From PGYT01 sp963675055 (GTDB lineage: Bacteria > Bacteroidota > Ignavibacteria > Ignavibacteriales > Melioribacteraceae): a stretch of DNA of 64,000 bases. Positions within the stretch are counted from its first letter, which is position 1. Every line of letters begins with the position of its first letter. Below, piece after piece: positions 28,065 through 36,548 of this stretch. A program made the translations under genes and the position numbers. The notes below the pieces were generated by a model. It made no database searches. It was given only the letters and a program-made list of their open reading frames with translations, and was not told the DNA's origin. Location of the stretch: assembly GCA_963675055.2 (NCBI GenBank), contig CAXXJE010000002.1, forward strand, positions 2,666,001-2,730,000. The letters run 5' to 3'.

Positions 28065-29120
28065 ATGTTTTCGAAAGTATTTTCGAGTACTACGATTGGC
28101 ATTGACGCTATCATAGTGGAAGTTGAAACGCATTACGAGAAGCAGCTTCCGGGTGTTACTATTGTCGGCCTGCCTGATAGCGCAGTTAAGGAATCGCGCG
28201 AACGGGTTACTGCGGCCATTAAGAACAGCGGATTAGAATTCCCACTAAAGAAAATCACTATTAACCTTGCCCCTGCGGATATTAAGAAGGAAGGCAGCTC
28301 TTTCGATCTTCCGATAGCTGTTGGGATACTTGCCGCAGTTGAAGATATTAAAAGAGATCTGCTGGAAGATACTCTCCTGCTGGGTGAACTCTCACTTGAC
28401 GGCAGCATTCGTAAGATAAAAGGAGCATTGCCGATTGCGGTTGAAGCCAGAGAAAGAAAATTGAAGCGTATAATTTTACCGACAGAATCCACCAGGGAAG
28501 CATCTATAGTAGAAGGGGTTGAAGTTTATGCTGCGGATAATTTACGTGAAGTTGTAGAATGCCTGAATGGAATTAAGCAACTGGATCGGGTTACGACTGA
28601 TACTGCCGAGTTATTTGGGAGGGTAAACCATTACCATCTTGATTTTTCGGACGTAAAGGGACAAGAGAATGTAAAGAGATCACTTGAAATAGCCGCGGCA
28701 GGCGGACACAACCTCATAATGATAGGTCCGCCCGGATCAGGTAAAACAATGCTTGCTAAAAGGTTTCCCTCAATCCTGCCGCCGCTGTCGTTCGAGGAAG
28801 CGCTGGAAACAACTAAGATTCACAGTGTTGCCGGTATACTTCCGAGTGATAATGCACTTATAACCGAGAGACCATTCAGGAGTCCGCACCATACGGTTTC
28901 TGACGCGGCTCTGATTGGCGGAGGTACATTCCCGCGTCCGGGTGAGGTATCTTTCGCGCATCATGGTGTGCTGTTCCTTGACGAATTTCCCGAGTTTAAA
29001 AAGAATGTTCTGGAAGTCATGCGTCAACCGATGGAAGACTATAAAGTTACGATCAGCCGGTCAAAAATGTCGCTTGAATTCCCGGCGAACTTCATGCTTG
29101 TTGCTGCTATGAATCCCTGA
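28065..29120 (+). pseudogene. comM: comM (YifB/Mg-chelatase-like AAA+ helicase), truncated by element insertion
   Basis: The first about 350 of roughly 510 codons of ComM, the hexameric branch-migration helicase of natural transformation. Present are the N-terminal GLPDSAVKESRERV and NLAPADIKKEGSSFDLPIAV of the Lon-like domain, Walker A GPPGSGKTMLAKRF, and PFRSPHHTVSDAALIGGG, FLDEFPEF. The reading stops right after LVAAMNP, where the family continues CPCGYxG; a TGA follows at once because foreign DNA joins here. The remaining third is not found in the window. ComM is a known integration target for genomic islands (e.g. AbaR islands of Acinetobacter). Confidence 0.93.
29107..29118. other. Left attachment junction (attL) in comM
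   Basis: The bases CTATGAATCCCT belong to the comM AAMNP codons and are also the last codons and stop of the serine integrase on the opposite strand. Crossover must lie within or just right of this stretch, since the next codon departs from comM. The matching attR was not seen in the window. Confidence 0.7.
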
Positions 29121-30594
29121 CGGTTCGTTGCCTTTCTGCCATCATTTCAAAAGAATTAGGTAAGTAATTTAGATTAATTGAAATTTCTGTATCTCCAATG
29201 ATTATTTTATCGGTAATATTCTCAACAATTAGGCGTTTTTCTTCAAAAGTTAGTTTTTCCCATCGATCATAAAGATTTTTTGCTTCTGTGAATACTTCAT
29301 CACTCGAAAGGTATTGAATTCGCAGAAAATCGATTTCTCCTTGGAGTTCAGGCAATTGATTATCTATTTGTCCTAATCGCTCCTCAAGCGGCGTGTAGTG
29401 CCTTCCAAAGCCTTTAGAGGGTATTTCTCCTTCATAGTTGAGTTTTACCAGTCTATCCATTTCCTTTTGGATTTTAAGTTGTTCACTAATTAAGTTTGAT
29501 AAAAGCTCTTCTTTTTCTTTTAGATTCTCATCTGCTTTTGAGAGGTACTTCCTCAAGTCATCAGGTGAAATGAAAAAGGACTTTAATTGTTCCTGGTATA
29601 TTACCTCTAAGTCCTCTTCCCCAATTTTATTTCTACACTTCTGACAAATATATTTTGGTGAGTTGGATGGCACATACATTTTTGAGCCACATTCACATTG
29701 TGTAAATCCTGTGAACAGATGGGTGGCTCTTTTTGTAGGGGGTTTATAACTTTTTTTCTGCTCAGTTAGAATTCGATTACACTCATCCCATACTTCTTCA
29801 GAAACAATTGCTTCTACTTCTGTAAATACCCATTCGGATTCTGGTTTAATTTCCCAATGCTTATTCGTTCCAGTACTCTTTGTGTAGTTTGCTCTCCTCA
29901 AACCTTTTGCTGTGGGATCTTGTAACAGCCGAGTGACGGTTGTACCACTAAATAAGGAACCATTTCGAGTACGATAACCTGCTTCATTTAAAATCCGAGC
30001 TACAGTTCTTTTTCTTCGGTGTTCAATAAATAATTCGTAAATAAGTCTTCTTACAGGTGCTTCTTTTTTATTAACAACTAATTCTTTATTTCTCCATTCA
30101 TATCCAAAGGGAGCTTGACCTCCAAGAGGCTTCCCAAGTTTTGCACGAATAGGAACTGAAGCTGCAACACGATCAGAGATTTCTTCTCGTTCCCATTGAG
30201 CCATAGCGGCTATCATAGTATAAAATAAGCGACCAGCAGGACTTGAAGTATCTATCGATTCCTGGAGTGAGATAAGATCAGCATTGTATTTTCTAAATAT
30301 CTCTGAGAAATCGAGAAGTTCTTTCGTATTTCTTGCAAGTCTAGCAAGCTTTGAAAATATTATGCCTGAAATCTTTCCGGATTTAATATCTTGTAACATC
30401 CTTTGAGTCTCAGGGTGATTCATAACAGATTTTCCACTTACAGCTTCAAGTCTGTATATCTCCTTTACATCCCATTCTTTGGATTCTGCGTAATATCTTG
30501 CTCTTTTTTCATGATGTTCTGGGCTTTCGCTTTCAGCCTGATCCTCAGTGGATACTCGAATCCAAACACCAATGCTCTTATTTTCTTCATTCAT
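29107..30594 (-). CDS. Large serine recombinase (integrase of the comM element)
   Basis: 495 residues. Catalytic domain with Ser15 in GVWIRVSTEDQAES, FSKLARLARNTKELL and AAMAQWEREEISDRV (about 1-155), a recombinase domain (GKPLGGQAPFGYEW to VTRLLQDPTAKGLRRANY), a zinc ribbon CECG-x12-CQKC (about 300-320) and a coiled-coil region (350-400). It reads towards the chromosome junction; its last four codons and TAG are comM bases. GAGGAA lies upstream of the ATG. This is the obvious enzyme for integration at comM; excision would usually need a small directionality factor, for which the next gene is a candidate. Confidence 0.93.
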   Translation of the reverse strand: MNEENKSIGVWIRVSTEDQAESESPEHHEKRARYYAESKEWDVKEIYRLEAVSGKSVMNHPETQRMLQDIKSGKISGIIFSKLARLARNTKELLDFSEIFRKYNADLISLQESIDTSSPAGRLFYTMIAAMAQWEREEISDRVAASVPIRAKLGKPLGGQAPFGYEWRNKELVVNKKEAPVRRLIYELFIEHRRKRTVARILNEAGYRTRNGSLFSGTTVTRLLQDPTAKGLRRANYTKSTGTNKHWEIKPESEWVFTEVEAIVSEEVWDECNRILTEQKKSYKPPTKRATHLFTGFTQCECGSKMYVPSNSPKYICQKCRNKIGEEDLEVIYQEQLKSFFISPDDLRKYLSKADENLKEKEELLSNLISEQLKIQKEMDRLVKLNYEGEIPSKGFGRHYTPLEERLGQIDNQLPELQGEIDFLRIQYLSSDEVFTEAKNLYDRWEKLTFEEKRLIVENITDKIIIGDTEISINLNYLPNSFEMMAERQRTVRDS

Positions 30595-30699
30595 AATTCG
30601 GTTCCTCTTGAAAAGTGTTGCTAATTAAAAGTAAGGAAAAGTACTTTGAAAATAAAGGCAAGCTAACTGTCCTAAATTAGATTTATAAAAAGAGAGTAT

Positions 30700-30873
30700 T
30701 TATTTACTCTCTTTTTCCATAGTTGATGAAGAATTCATCTTGATTACTAACGGCTCACCCTCAATTGACTTTGCAATTATTCCATTAACAAGGGCTGTCA
30801 TAGGAATTTTTTTGTCCTTAGCAAGCCAATACAGGATTGAAATTAAATCTTCTCTTATTTTTGGACTATACAT
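30700..30873 (-). CDS. Small ribbon-helix-helix-like protein
   Basis: 57 residues from the ATG at 30871-30873, preceded by AGGTGG. The sequence MYSPKIREDLISILYWLAK then KKIPMTALVNGIIAKSI has the strand-helix-helix spacing of short DNA-binding proteins of the RHH type. It is just upstream of, and collinear with, the integrase. It could act as repressor or as recombination directionality factor. Assignment is by pattern, not by a firm family match. Confidence 0.5.
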   Translation of the reverse strand: MYSPKIREDLISILYWLAKDKKIPMTALVNGIIAKSIEGEPLVIKMNSSSTMEKESK

Positions 30874-30977
30874 ACTAACCACCTAAAGGTTTTGAAAGAA
30901 CTTAGTAGTATCATAGACCAGAAAAGAACTTGAATAAGGGGTGTATTATTTCTCATATAGCAAACAATAAATAAATG

Positions 30978-32288
30978 CTAAAATAATCGTAATTGTTCTG
31001 AAGAATTCTCTTCATAATCGTTATTGGTTAGAAAATCAACTCTTTGTGAACCAGAGTTTTTACCATTATACAGGGAGCGCGATAGTTGAATGATTTTATT
31101 CTTGTATGACTCATTGAGTATCTCAAACGGAATCGTTGTTGCACTGAAAGGTTTAGAAGTTATATTGTCGATCATAAGTTTTAGATAGATATGATAATTA
31201 GGAAGATTGATAATATCGTAGATATTAAAAGTCGGTGAAAATTCATTTGCTAGATAATTTGCATCATCAATTCCAACTCTAAATGAAATTAGCGTTCCAA
31301 CATTCCCAAAGATTGCATCTCGAATGTCAGGATTCAATTGTTTTATATATTGATGCGCAATTACTAAGCTGAGAGCGTATTTGCGGCTCTCTGAAAGCAT
31401 ACCTGCAAATGAAAGTGATATAAAATTGTGGAACTCATCAACATATAAATAGAAGGTCTTACGTTTATCTTCTTCCAAATCGACTCTACTAAGTGCAGCC
31501 AGGTAAATCATTGTTGATAACATAGACCCGATCAAAGAACAATTATCCTCACCTATTTTTCCTTTAGCAAGATTTACAATTAGAATTTTGTTTGTATCAA
31601 TTATTCTTCTGAATTTTAATTTATTTTTACTTTGTCCTACAATTCCTCGTAATACGGGACTTGCAAGAAATTGACTTAACTTATTTAGTATTGGTGCAAC
31701 TGCTTCGGATTTAAGCCATGCACTATATTTCTCAAATTCATTTATCCAAAAAGATCGAACAGCTTCATTCATTACATAACTCAGAACTCTAATTCGGAAG
31801 TTTTTTTGGGTTAATAATGGCGATATATTAAGTAACGTTGCACCTGGGTATTCTAATAATGCTAGTATAGAATTTCGGAGTATGTGTTCAAGTCTTGGTC
31901 CCCAAAATTCTGACCATATTTTCTTAAACACAGATAATAGTCCAGATGTTACCAAGTAATGATTCTTTGGGTGAATATTTGAAATGGGATTAAATGAAAT
32001 TGGGTGATCAATATCTCCAGCATCAAAATAGATTACATCTTCAATTCTATTCTTAGGAATGACCTCAAGCATTGAGCTTGCCAAATCTCCATGAGGATCG
32101 ATAAGTCCTAGTCCATAACCATTATTGATATCACTCTTTGCCATATTAGCTATTAGACTTGATTTACCAGTTCCGGTTTTTCCAATTATATAAATGTGAC
32201 CTCGACGGTTTTTCTCTTTTATGCCAAATTGCTTGCGAATATCTCTCCAATTTGTAACTGCTATTGGTGTAATATTTTTATTCATCAT
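30978..32288 (-). CDS. TraD/HerA-type conjugative DNA-transfer ATPase (short form)
   Basis: About 436 residues. RecA-fold ATPase with Walker A IIGKTGTGKSSLI, then GLGLIDPHGDLASSMLEVIP, Walker B FYLYVDEFHNF and sensor LVIAHQYIKQL. The order is the same as in the TraM-recognition/DUF87 coupling ATPases of integrative elements. It lacks the long N-terminal domain found in its 999-residue relative at 46.7 kb. The ATG at 32288 is chosen among two adjacent ATGs; the ORF could also start at TTG 32309. It is divergent from the next gene over a 140-base region. Probably moves or loads DNA; no membrane segment is obvious. Confidence 0.8.
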   Translation of the reverse strand: MMNKNITPIAVTNWRDIRKQFGIKEKNRRGHIYIIGKTGTGKSSLIANMAKSDINNGYGLGLIDPHGDLASSMLEVIPKNRIEDVIYFDAGDIDHPISFNPISNIHPKNHYLVTSGLLSVFKKIWSEFWGPRLEHILRNSILALLEYPGATLLNISPLLTQKNFRIRVLSYVMNEAVRSFWINEFEKYSAWLKSEAVAPILNKLSQFLASPVLRGIVGQSKNKLKFRRIIDTNKILIVNLAKGKIGEDNCSLIGSMLSTMIYLAALSRVDLEEDKRKTFYLYVDEFHNFISLSFAGMLSESRKYALSLVIAHQYIKQLNPDIRDAIFGNVGTLISFRVGIDDANYLANEFSPTFNIYDIINLPNYHIYLKLMIDNITSKPFSATTIPFEILNESYKNKIIQLSRSLYNGKNSGSQRVDFLTNNDYEENSSEQLRLF

Positions 32289-32430
32289 TACACCATAATA
32301 TTCAATCAAACAGTATTTAATAAGTAGTGAAGTTTTGTCAGTTGTGACATAAAAACCCTTCTTATTTAATCCTCCTTAAAAATCAATAATAAAAGTGAAC
32401 TGTTCATTTCAATAAATAGGAGGAACTCCA

Positions 32431-32754
32431 ATGAATACAAGTAAATGCATTGAGGTTTATACGCCAAGTGGCGAACTACTTTTTAGTGTTCGTATTAGTA
32501 ATTCCATTTCTTCGGAAATCTCTAATAAGGGAAATGGTAATGGTAGAAACAAAGGCAGTAACGGGAAAACAGATTCTGAATTAATGACCGATGCACAAAA
32601 GCGGTATCTCTTTAGATTAATGATACAACAAGGTAAGGAGGGAGATGACGCTCTCAATGAATTGTTGAATCTCTTCCAAACTGATTCGCTTCAATACGTC
32701 TCAAAATTCGAGGCTAGTAAAATGATTGAAAGACTTCTTGAAGAAGCAGAATAA
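32431..32754 (+). CDS. Small protein with C-terminal helical domain, partner of nuclease gene
   Basis: 107 residues, strong AGGAGG 7 bases before the ATG. The first half has a short beta motif followed by a Gly/Asn/Ser-rich linker (NKGNGNGRNKGSNGK). The last 55 residues (TDAQKRYLFRLMIQQ through FEASKMIERLLEEAE) form a compact helical domain that I recall as the C-terminal module of phage and plasmid recombination or replication proteins. The next gene begins 10 bases after its stop, so the two are one operon. Confidence 0.55.
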   Translation: MNTSKCIEVYTPSGELLFSVRISNSISSEISNKGNGNGRNKGSNGKTDSELMTDAQKRYLFRLMIQQGKEGDDALNELLNLFQTDSLQYVSKFEASKMIERLLEEAE

Positions 32755-32764
32755 GGAGGTAATT

Positions 32765-33538
32765 ATGGATCATTTATCTAGTAGTCAAATCAATCTCTAT
32801 CTACTATGTGCACTGAAGTATAAGTATCAATATATTGACCAATTACCAAAGCCCTTCCGACCATCAGCCTTAGCATTCGGCAGTGCTTTTCACTCTGCAT
32901 TAGCATGGTTACACCAACAAAAAGCTGAGGGAAAATCCGTAAAAATCGAAATGCTACATAGAATATTTGACTCAGACTGGTACTGTCAAAAACTCGATAA
33001 AGAAATTAAGTTTAAGGCAGGAGAGAGGGAGTCAAATCTTATCTCCATCGGAAAGGAATTCTTAAATTTGTATTTGGAGAATAACCATGTGGAAGTCCAA
33101 GATTATGAAGTACCTTTTCGGATTCCTCTAAAACATCCGACTAATGGGAAAAACCTTGGGATAAACTTAGAGGGATTTATTGACCTCTTAGAAAAAGGAC
33201 ATTCAATTGTTGAATTTAAGACTTCAGCACAAAGTATGAATATCAATGATGTTCATCATAACATACAACTTTCGGCATATGGCTATGCATATCAAGTATT
33301 GAATCATAAGGAGGCACAATCATTTAAGATAATTAATTTTGTAAAAGGCAGGAAACCAAAAATGATTGTACTGGAAACCCAAAGAAATCCGAAAGACTAT
33401 ATCAGCTTCTTCTACATAGCAAGTGAAGTTCTCAAAGGTATAAAGGCGAATGTGTTTCCTCCTAAATACGGATTTTGGTGTAGAGACTGTGAATATGGTT
33501 CAATATGCCCAATTAAAAAAGGTTACAAAAAAAATTAA
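32765..33538 (+). CDS. PD-(D/E)XK nuclease, Cas4/RecB-like with Fe-S cluster
   Basis: 257 residues from the ATG at 32765, behind AAGGAGG. It starts LSSSQINLYLLCALKYKYQY, the usual N-terminal motif with the first cluster Cys, followed by ALAFGSAFHSALAWL. Catalytic core: INLEGFIDLLEKGHSIVEFKTS (D then ExK) and the QLSAYGYAY motif. C-terminal CRDC-x5-C completes a four-Cys 4Fe-4S site. These residues match Cas4/AddB-type exonucleases, which resect DNA ends. In this setting it likely serves recombination of the element; no CRISPR genes are nearby. Confidence 0.85.
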   Translation: MDHLSSSQINLYLLCALKYKYQYIDQLPKPFRPSALAFGSAFHSALAWLHQQKAEGKSVKIEMLHRIFDSDWYCQKLDKEIKFKAGERESNLISIGKEFLNLYLENNHVEVQDYEVPFRIPLKHPTNGKNLGINLEGFIDLLEKGHSIVEFKTSAQSMNINDVHHNIQLSAYGYAYQVLNHKEAQSFKIINFVKGRKPKMIVLETQRNPKDYISFFYIASEVLKGIKANVFPPKYGFWCRDCEYGSICPIKKGYKKN

Positions 33539-33568
33539 GGAAGTAGTTTTCTACTTCCTTTTTATTTT
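33537..33568 (+). terminator. Rho-independent terminator after the Cas4-like gene
   Basis: Perfect 10-bp stem AAGGAAGTAG / CTACTTCCTT around a TTTT loop, then TTTATTTT. It overlaps the stop of the nuclease gene and faces the convergent lipoprotein gene. Confidence 0.9.
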
Positions 33569-33574
33569 CTAATG

Positions 33575-34012
33575 TTAGAGTCTGCTTGATATATCATTGA
33601 GCATTATTTTATACAAATCTGTCCAGGCTCCAGAAATGGACTGATCTGCGTGCCAATTACCACGCTTATCTTGTTCTTCAATAGTAGCAATTATCACCAG
33701 CTTTGATTTATCGTCCCCGAGCTTACTAATATTAAAATTTAGTTTTATTCTACCTTCTTTCATTATACCCCCTCTACTTTTGTATCCTGTACTAAGGGTC
33801 CCGAGTTCTTTATCCGACATTTCAATAGTATAACCCTCGGTTAGGCAATAATCTTGTATGGCTTTGAAAACTTCCAAGGGAGTGTTTTGATACACTTTCA
33901 TTCGATCATTTAAATCAACACTTTGGGAAGTTAGACCACCACAATTAGAAAATAAGACAATTATGGAAATTAGGATGAAGTAAAACGTAAAAGAATGATT
34001 CCCCTTTCTCAT
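33575..34012 (-). CDS. Hypothetical lipoprotein
   Basis: 145 residues with a signal MRKGNHSFTFYFILISIIVL and lipobox LFSNC-GG (lipidated C25). The mature part (YQNTPLEVFKAIQDYCLTEG, TLSTGYKSRG, INFNIS-like strands) suggests a small alpha/beta fold similar to outer-membrane assembly or bamC-like lipoproteins, where a protein domain is described by residues that vary between an early helix and three strands. A GGAG precedes the ATG. It is the only secreted product in the left arm of the element. Function unknown. Confidence 0.6.
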   Translation of the reverse strand: MRKGNHSFTFYFILISIIVLFSNCGGLTSQSVDLNDRMKVYQNTPLEVFKAIQDYCLTEGYTIEMSDKELGTLSTGYKSRGGIMKEGRIKLNFNISKLGDDKSKLVIIATIEEQDKRGNWHADQSISGAWTDLYKIMLNDISSRL

Positions 34013-34131
34013 AACTTTTTTCTCCTATGATTTATTATTAAATGGGAATGTCTCAGTTAAGTTTTTGTTATTTACCATTCCCTTATTTTAGTTATCTTTA
34101 TAAAAGAATTTTAAAACATTTAATTGAATAT

Positions 34132-34395
34132 CTAGTTAATTAGTTCATCAGGATAATCTTCTGTTTCATCAGCGTGCTTTACACTTTGCGAATTAGATGG
34201 ACTAATTATTAGGTCTCCATAAAGTTCAATAATGCCGTCTAATATGGTTTCTTGCGTTTTGGGCAAGTGATTTATTCTCTTTTTCCCATGAAATATCTGG
34301 GAAATGTAACTTTGGGAAAGACCGGTTACTTTATGCAGTTCCGTTTGGTTAATTAAATCGGTATTGATGTAATAGCCTTTCAACTTCAATATCAT
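34132..34395 (-). CDS. Small XRE/Cro-type regulator
   Basis: 87 residues. The segment LINQTELHKVTGLSQSYISQ with the following FHGKKRI is a helix-turn-helix of the lambda Cro/XRE type; the C-terminal 30 residues are acidic and polar. It is divergent from a second HTH gene, with two palindromes in between (34414-34454), the layout of a lysogeny-type switch. Confidence 0.7.
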   Translation of the reverse strand: MILKLKGYYINTDLINQTELHKVTGLSQSYISQIFHGKKRINHLPKTQETILDGIIELYGDLIISPSNSQSVKHADETEDYPDELIN

Positions 34396-34413
34396 GGAAT
34401 AAACCGGATATTA

Positions 34414-34431
34414 AGTAATAATTCTATTACT
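34414..34431. promoter_or_regulatory. Operator palindrome 1 in divergent promoter region
   Basis: Perfect 7-4-7 inverted repeat, AGTAATA-ATTC-TATTACT, between the two divergent repressor genes. Confidence 0.6.
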
Positions 34432-34432
34432 G

Positions 34433-34454
34433 AAATTAGTAAATAAACTAATTT
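34433..34454. promoter_or_regulatory. Operator palindrome 2 in divergent promoter region
   Basis: Perfect 8-6-8 inverted repeat, AAATTAGT-AAATAA-ACTAATTT, one base from the first palindrome and of different sequence. A further half site (ACTAAT) lies just before the rightward start codon. Confidence 0.6.
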
Positions 34455-34487
34455 AAAGTCAAGTAAAATAGTATATGGACTAATGAC

Positions 34488-35012
34488 ATGAGTGTAGGTT
34501 CTAGATTCAAAGACTGGGGTATAAAAGAATTCGGTTCAATAAAAAAATTTGCAGAATCATTTGGTGTTAAACCCCCATCACTCTATCCATATTTTAGAGA
34601 TGAGAGTGAACTTGGCGGACAAATGATAAAGAAAATACTTTCCTATGGAGGGGATTTAAACTGGATCTTTGGCGGTACAGAACTTAATACTTTTAATATA
34701 CCCGGGAGTAAAGAACCTATAATCATCCAATCGGAAAAGGACTTAGAACTTCGTGATTCTATTCTGAAATTTTCTGAAGTTATAGACCAATTAAAAGAAT
34801 CAATTAAAGAACCTGGACTTAGCAATTCACAAAAAATAAATATTAAAGAAATTCTCAGTGTGTTTGAAAGTTTACTTGGGTATATCATTACAATTACAAA
34901 ACAGTTGGATGAATTCAATAATGATTTTCCATGGTCAGTAAATAACAATCTTCAGACTCAGGCTAAATTCTTACTTGATAAACTAAATGTCGACATTAGT
35001 GAGGGTGAATAA
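34488..35012 (+). CDS. HTH transcriptional regulator, CI-like
   Basis: 174 residues. The N-terminal segment FKDWGIKEFGSIKKFAESFG with VKPPSLYPYFRDES is a helix-turn-helix; the remainder is helical (residues 80-140, with LKESIKEPGLSNSQKINIKE) and could be a dimerisation domain. There is no LexA-type Ser/Lys peptidase domain, so induction would not be by RecA-stimulated cleavage. Divergent from the Cro-like gene. Confidence 0.65.
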   Translation: MSVGSRFKDWGIKEFGSIKKFAESFGVKPPSLYPYFRDESELGGQMIKKILSYGGDLNWIFGGTELNTFNIPGSKEPIIIQSEKDLELRDSILKFSEVIDQLKESIKEPGLSNSQKINIKEILSVFESLLGYIITITKQLDEFNNDFPWSVNNNLQTQAKFLLDKLNVDISEGE

Positions 35013-35053
35013 GAATTCTAATCACTAATCAATTGATCAACATCTCTGATAAT

Positions 35054-35554
35054 TCATTTACTTGTTCGATATGTCAAAACTCCAACCGCAACGGCATCAA
35101 ACATGTTCTGATGAAAACGATTTTTTAGATTATCATTCTCCAAAATATATGCTCTTAGTTCTGGATATATAGAAACAAGTATTTTTGCAACATCCTGCTT
35201 TTTTGTATGACCATCACCACAAACAATTTTTCTTATCGTATTAACTGCGTAGCTTTTAATAACTAGACCTTTTCTTCTACCGATCAGGTGAATTATTCTT
35301 GAGATTTTATTGAGAGTAATGCATCTTTGATTATTACCGAAGAATGTTTTTTCAATCGCTAATACTTCTGGAGAAAAGTCATTGATTAGTCTTGTTATTA
35401 TTTTTTTAACTTCATGAATGACTTCTGAAGATTGATATTTGTTTGTGATTGTTTCAACACCATGATAAATAAGCTTCTCCTTTTCAAATATTGCATAGCC
35501 TATGTATTTGGTTCCCGGGTCAATAGCGATTATCCTATGATTTTTTCTAAACAT
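35054..35554 (-). CDS. ruvC: RuvC-like Holliday junction resolvase
   Basis: 166 residues, close to chromosomal RuvC length. Catalytic acids are all in place: D12 in AIDPGTKYIGYA, E68 in VLAIEKTFFGNNQ, and D153 in HQNMFDAVAVG with H148 before it. The TIRKIVCGDGHTKKQDVA segment is also RuvC-like. As part of a mobile element it probably resolves recombination intermediates of the element or its transfer DNA. It is more AT-rich than the chromosome and may be a distant relative of the host RuvC. Confidence 0.88.
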   Translation of the reverse strand: MFRKNHRIIAIDPGTKYIGYAIFEKEKLIYHGVETITNKYQSSEVIHEVKKIITRLINDFSPEVLAIEKTFFGNNQRCITLNKISRIIHLIGRRKGLVIKSYAVNTIRKIVCGDGHTKKQDVAKILVSIYPELRAYILENDNLKNRFHQNMFDAVAVGVLTYRTSK

Positions 35555-35603
35555 GATTTAATTGGTTAGCTAATAATTTGATCATATATTTATTTGTAAA
35601 ATG

Positions 35604-36089
35604 TTATTTACTTAGGTATGTTAATCCAAGGGCAATTGATTCAAACATTCGAGTGTAATATTTATTTCTCTGATTTTTCTCTTTTTCAAATTGTCCCCTT
35701 AGAAATGGATAGTGAGAAGTCACTTCGTAAAGTAAGTTTGATTTGTTTTTTCTTTTCTGTGTAATGAGTGCTTGTTTAATTTCGTTCAATGAATATGTAA
35801 TTGTGTGAATATTTTTCTTTCTCGAAATATTCTGGATTGCTCTAACTAGATTTTTTAGGTTTTTCGAACTTCGTTGCGGGTCGGGTTTTTTAAGAACTAA
35901 AACCTCAACATCAAATTCATTGATGTACCTTGTGATAATTGCCTGAGCTCTTATCTTGGTACTTTTAAATGAAAATCCCTTTATTGACTTTATAGCCCAT
36001 TCTCTAAGATCAGTGTCGACTAAAATAGATATTCCTAAATATCTGGTATGAGGTACAACACTTAATATATTTTTAGTTTTTTTTCTCAT
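35604..36089 (-). CDS. RuvC-fold paralogue lacking catalytic residues
   Basis: 161 residues that can be aligned along their length with the RuvC upstream of it: NILSVVPHTRYLGISI with IAIDPGTKYIGYAI, AIITRYINEFDVEVLVLKKP with KIITRLINDFSPEVLAIEKT, and RNKYYTRMFESIALGLTYLS with KNRFHQNMFDAVAVGVLTYR. The three catalytic acids are changed: D12 to V, E68 to K, D153 to E, and the His of HQN is Y. It should bind DNA or pair with the active RuvC without cutting. Both genes run leftward, this one following the other in opposite genomic order, so they arose by duplication. Start ATG at 36087-36089. Confidence 0.75.
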   Translation of the reverse strand: MRKKTKNILSVVPHTRYLGISILVDTDLREWAIKSIKGFSFKSTKIRAQAIITRYINEFDVEVLVLKKPDPQRSSKNLKNLVRAIQNISRKKNIHTITYSLNEIKQALITQKRKNKSNLLYEVTSHYPFLRGQFEKEKNQRNKYYTRMFESIALGLTYLSK

Positions 36090-36155
36090 ATATCATTGTT
36101 TGTTAGTGTAATAGTATGTTATTCACATATTCACACAGGTAATAATATCTTTTCT

Positions 36156-36545
36156 TTATATATGTTTATTGTTAGTGTCCATTGGTGATACATCATTGTT
36201 AAATCTGCAGCACATCTTTGATTTGTCTGTTGTACATCTTGTTTGAAGAAGTTGATAACGACAATGAAAACGGTCTCGTTTAATGATTCGGATTAGACCA
36301 ATAATTTGTAATTGTTTTATTGCTCTATTAACAGAAGTTCGTGAGCATCCAAGATGTGAAGCGATATAACTTTGTGAGGGAAAACAACTCTGTTTTTTAT
36401 TTGCGAGACTAGCCAAGAAATGATATACGGCTATTGATAGGAATCCGATTTGGGGAGCGTAGTATTGAATCACAGATTTAGAAACCCAATACCATTCTCC
36501 GGGTATCATTCTTCGTAATTCGGTGTTCTTATTATTAGATGACAT
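36156..36545 (-). CDS. Winged helix-turn-helix protein
   Basis: 129 residues. After MIPGEWYWVSKSVIQ, the core VYHFLASLANKKQSCFPSQS, YIASHLGCSRTSVNRAIKQL and LIRIIKR is a helix_turn_helix_36 domain, found in plasmid and ICE replication or regulatory proteins. The tail is Cys-containing but has no pattern I recognise. It starts three bases after the 51-residue gene and likely shares its transcript. Confidence 0.7.
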   Translation of the reverse strand: MSSNNKNTELRRMIPGEWYWVSKSVIQYYAPQIGFLSIAVYHFLASLANKKQSCFPSQSYIASHLGCSRTSVNRAIKQLQIIGLIRIIKRDRFHCRYQLLQTRCTTDKSKMCCRFNNDVSPMDTNNKHI

Positions 36546-36548
36546 GAA

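Noticed and set aside
32310..32430. Origin of transfer between the divergent ATPase and small-protein genes
   Set aside because: No strong inverted repeat or nic-like motif, and no relaxase to suggest one.
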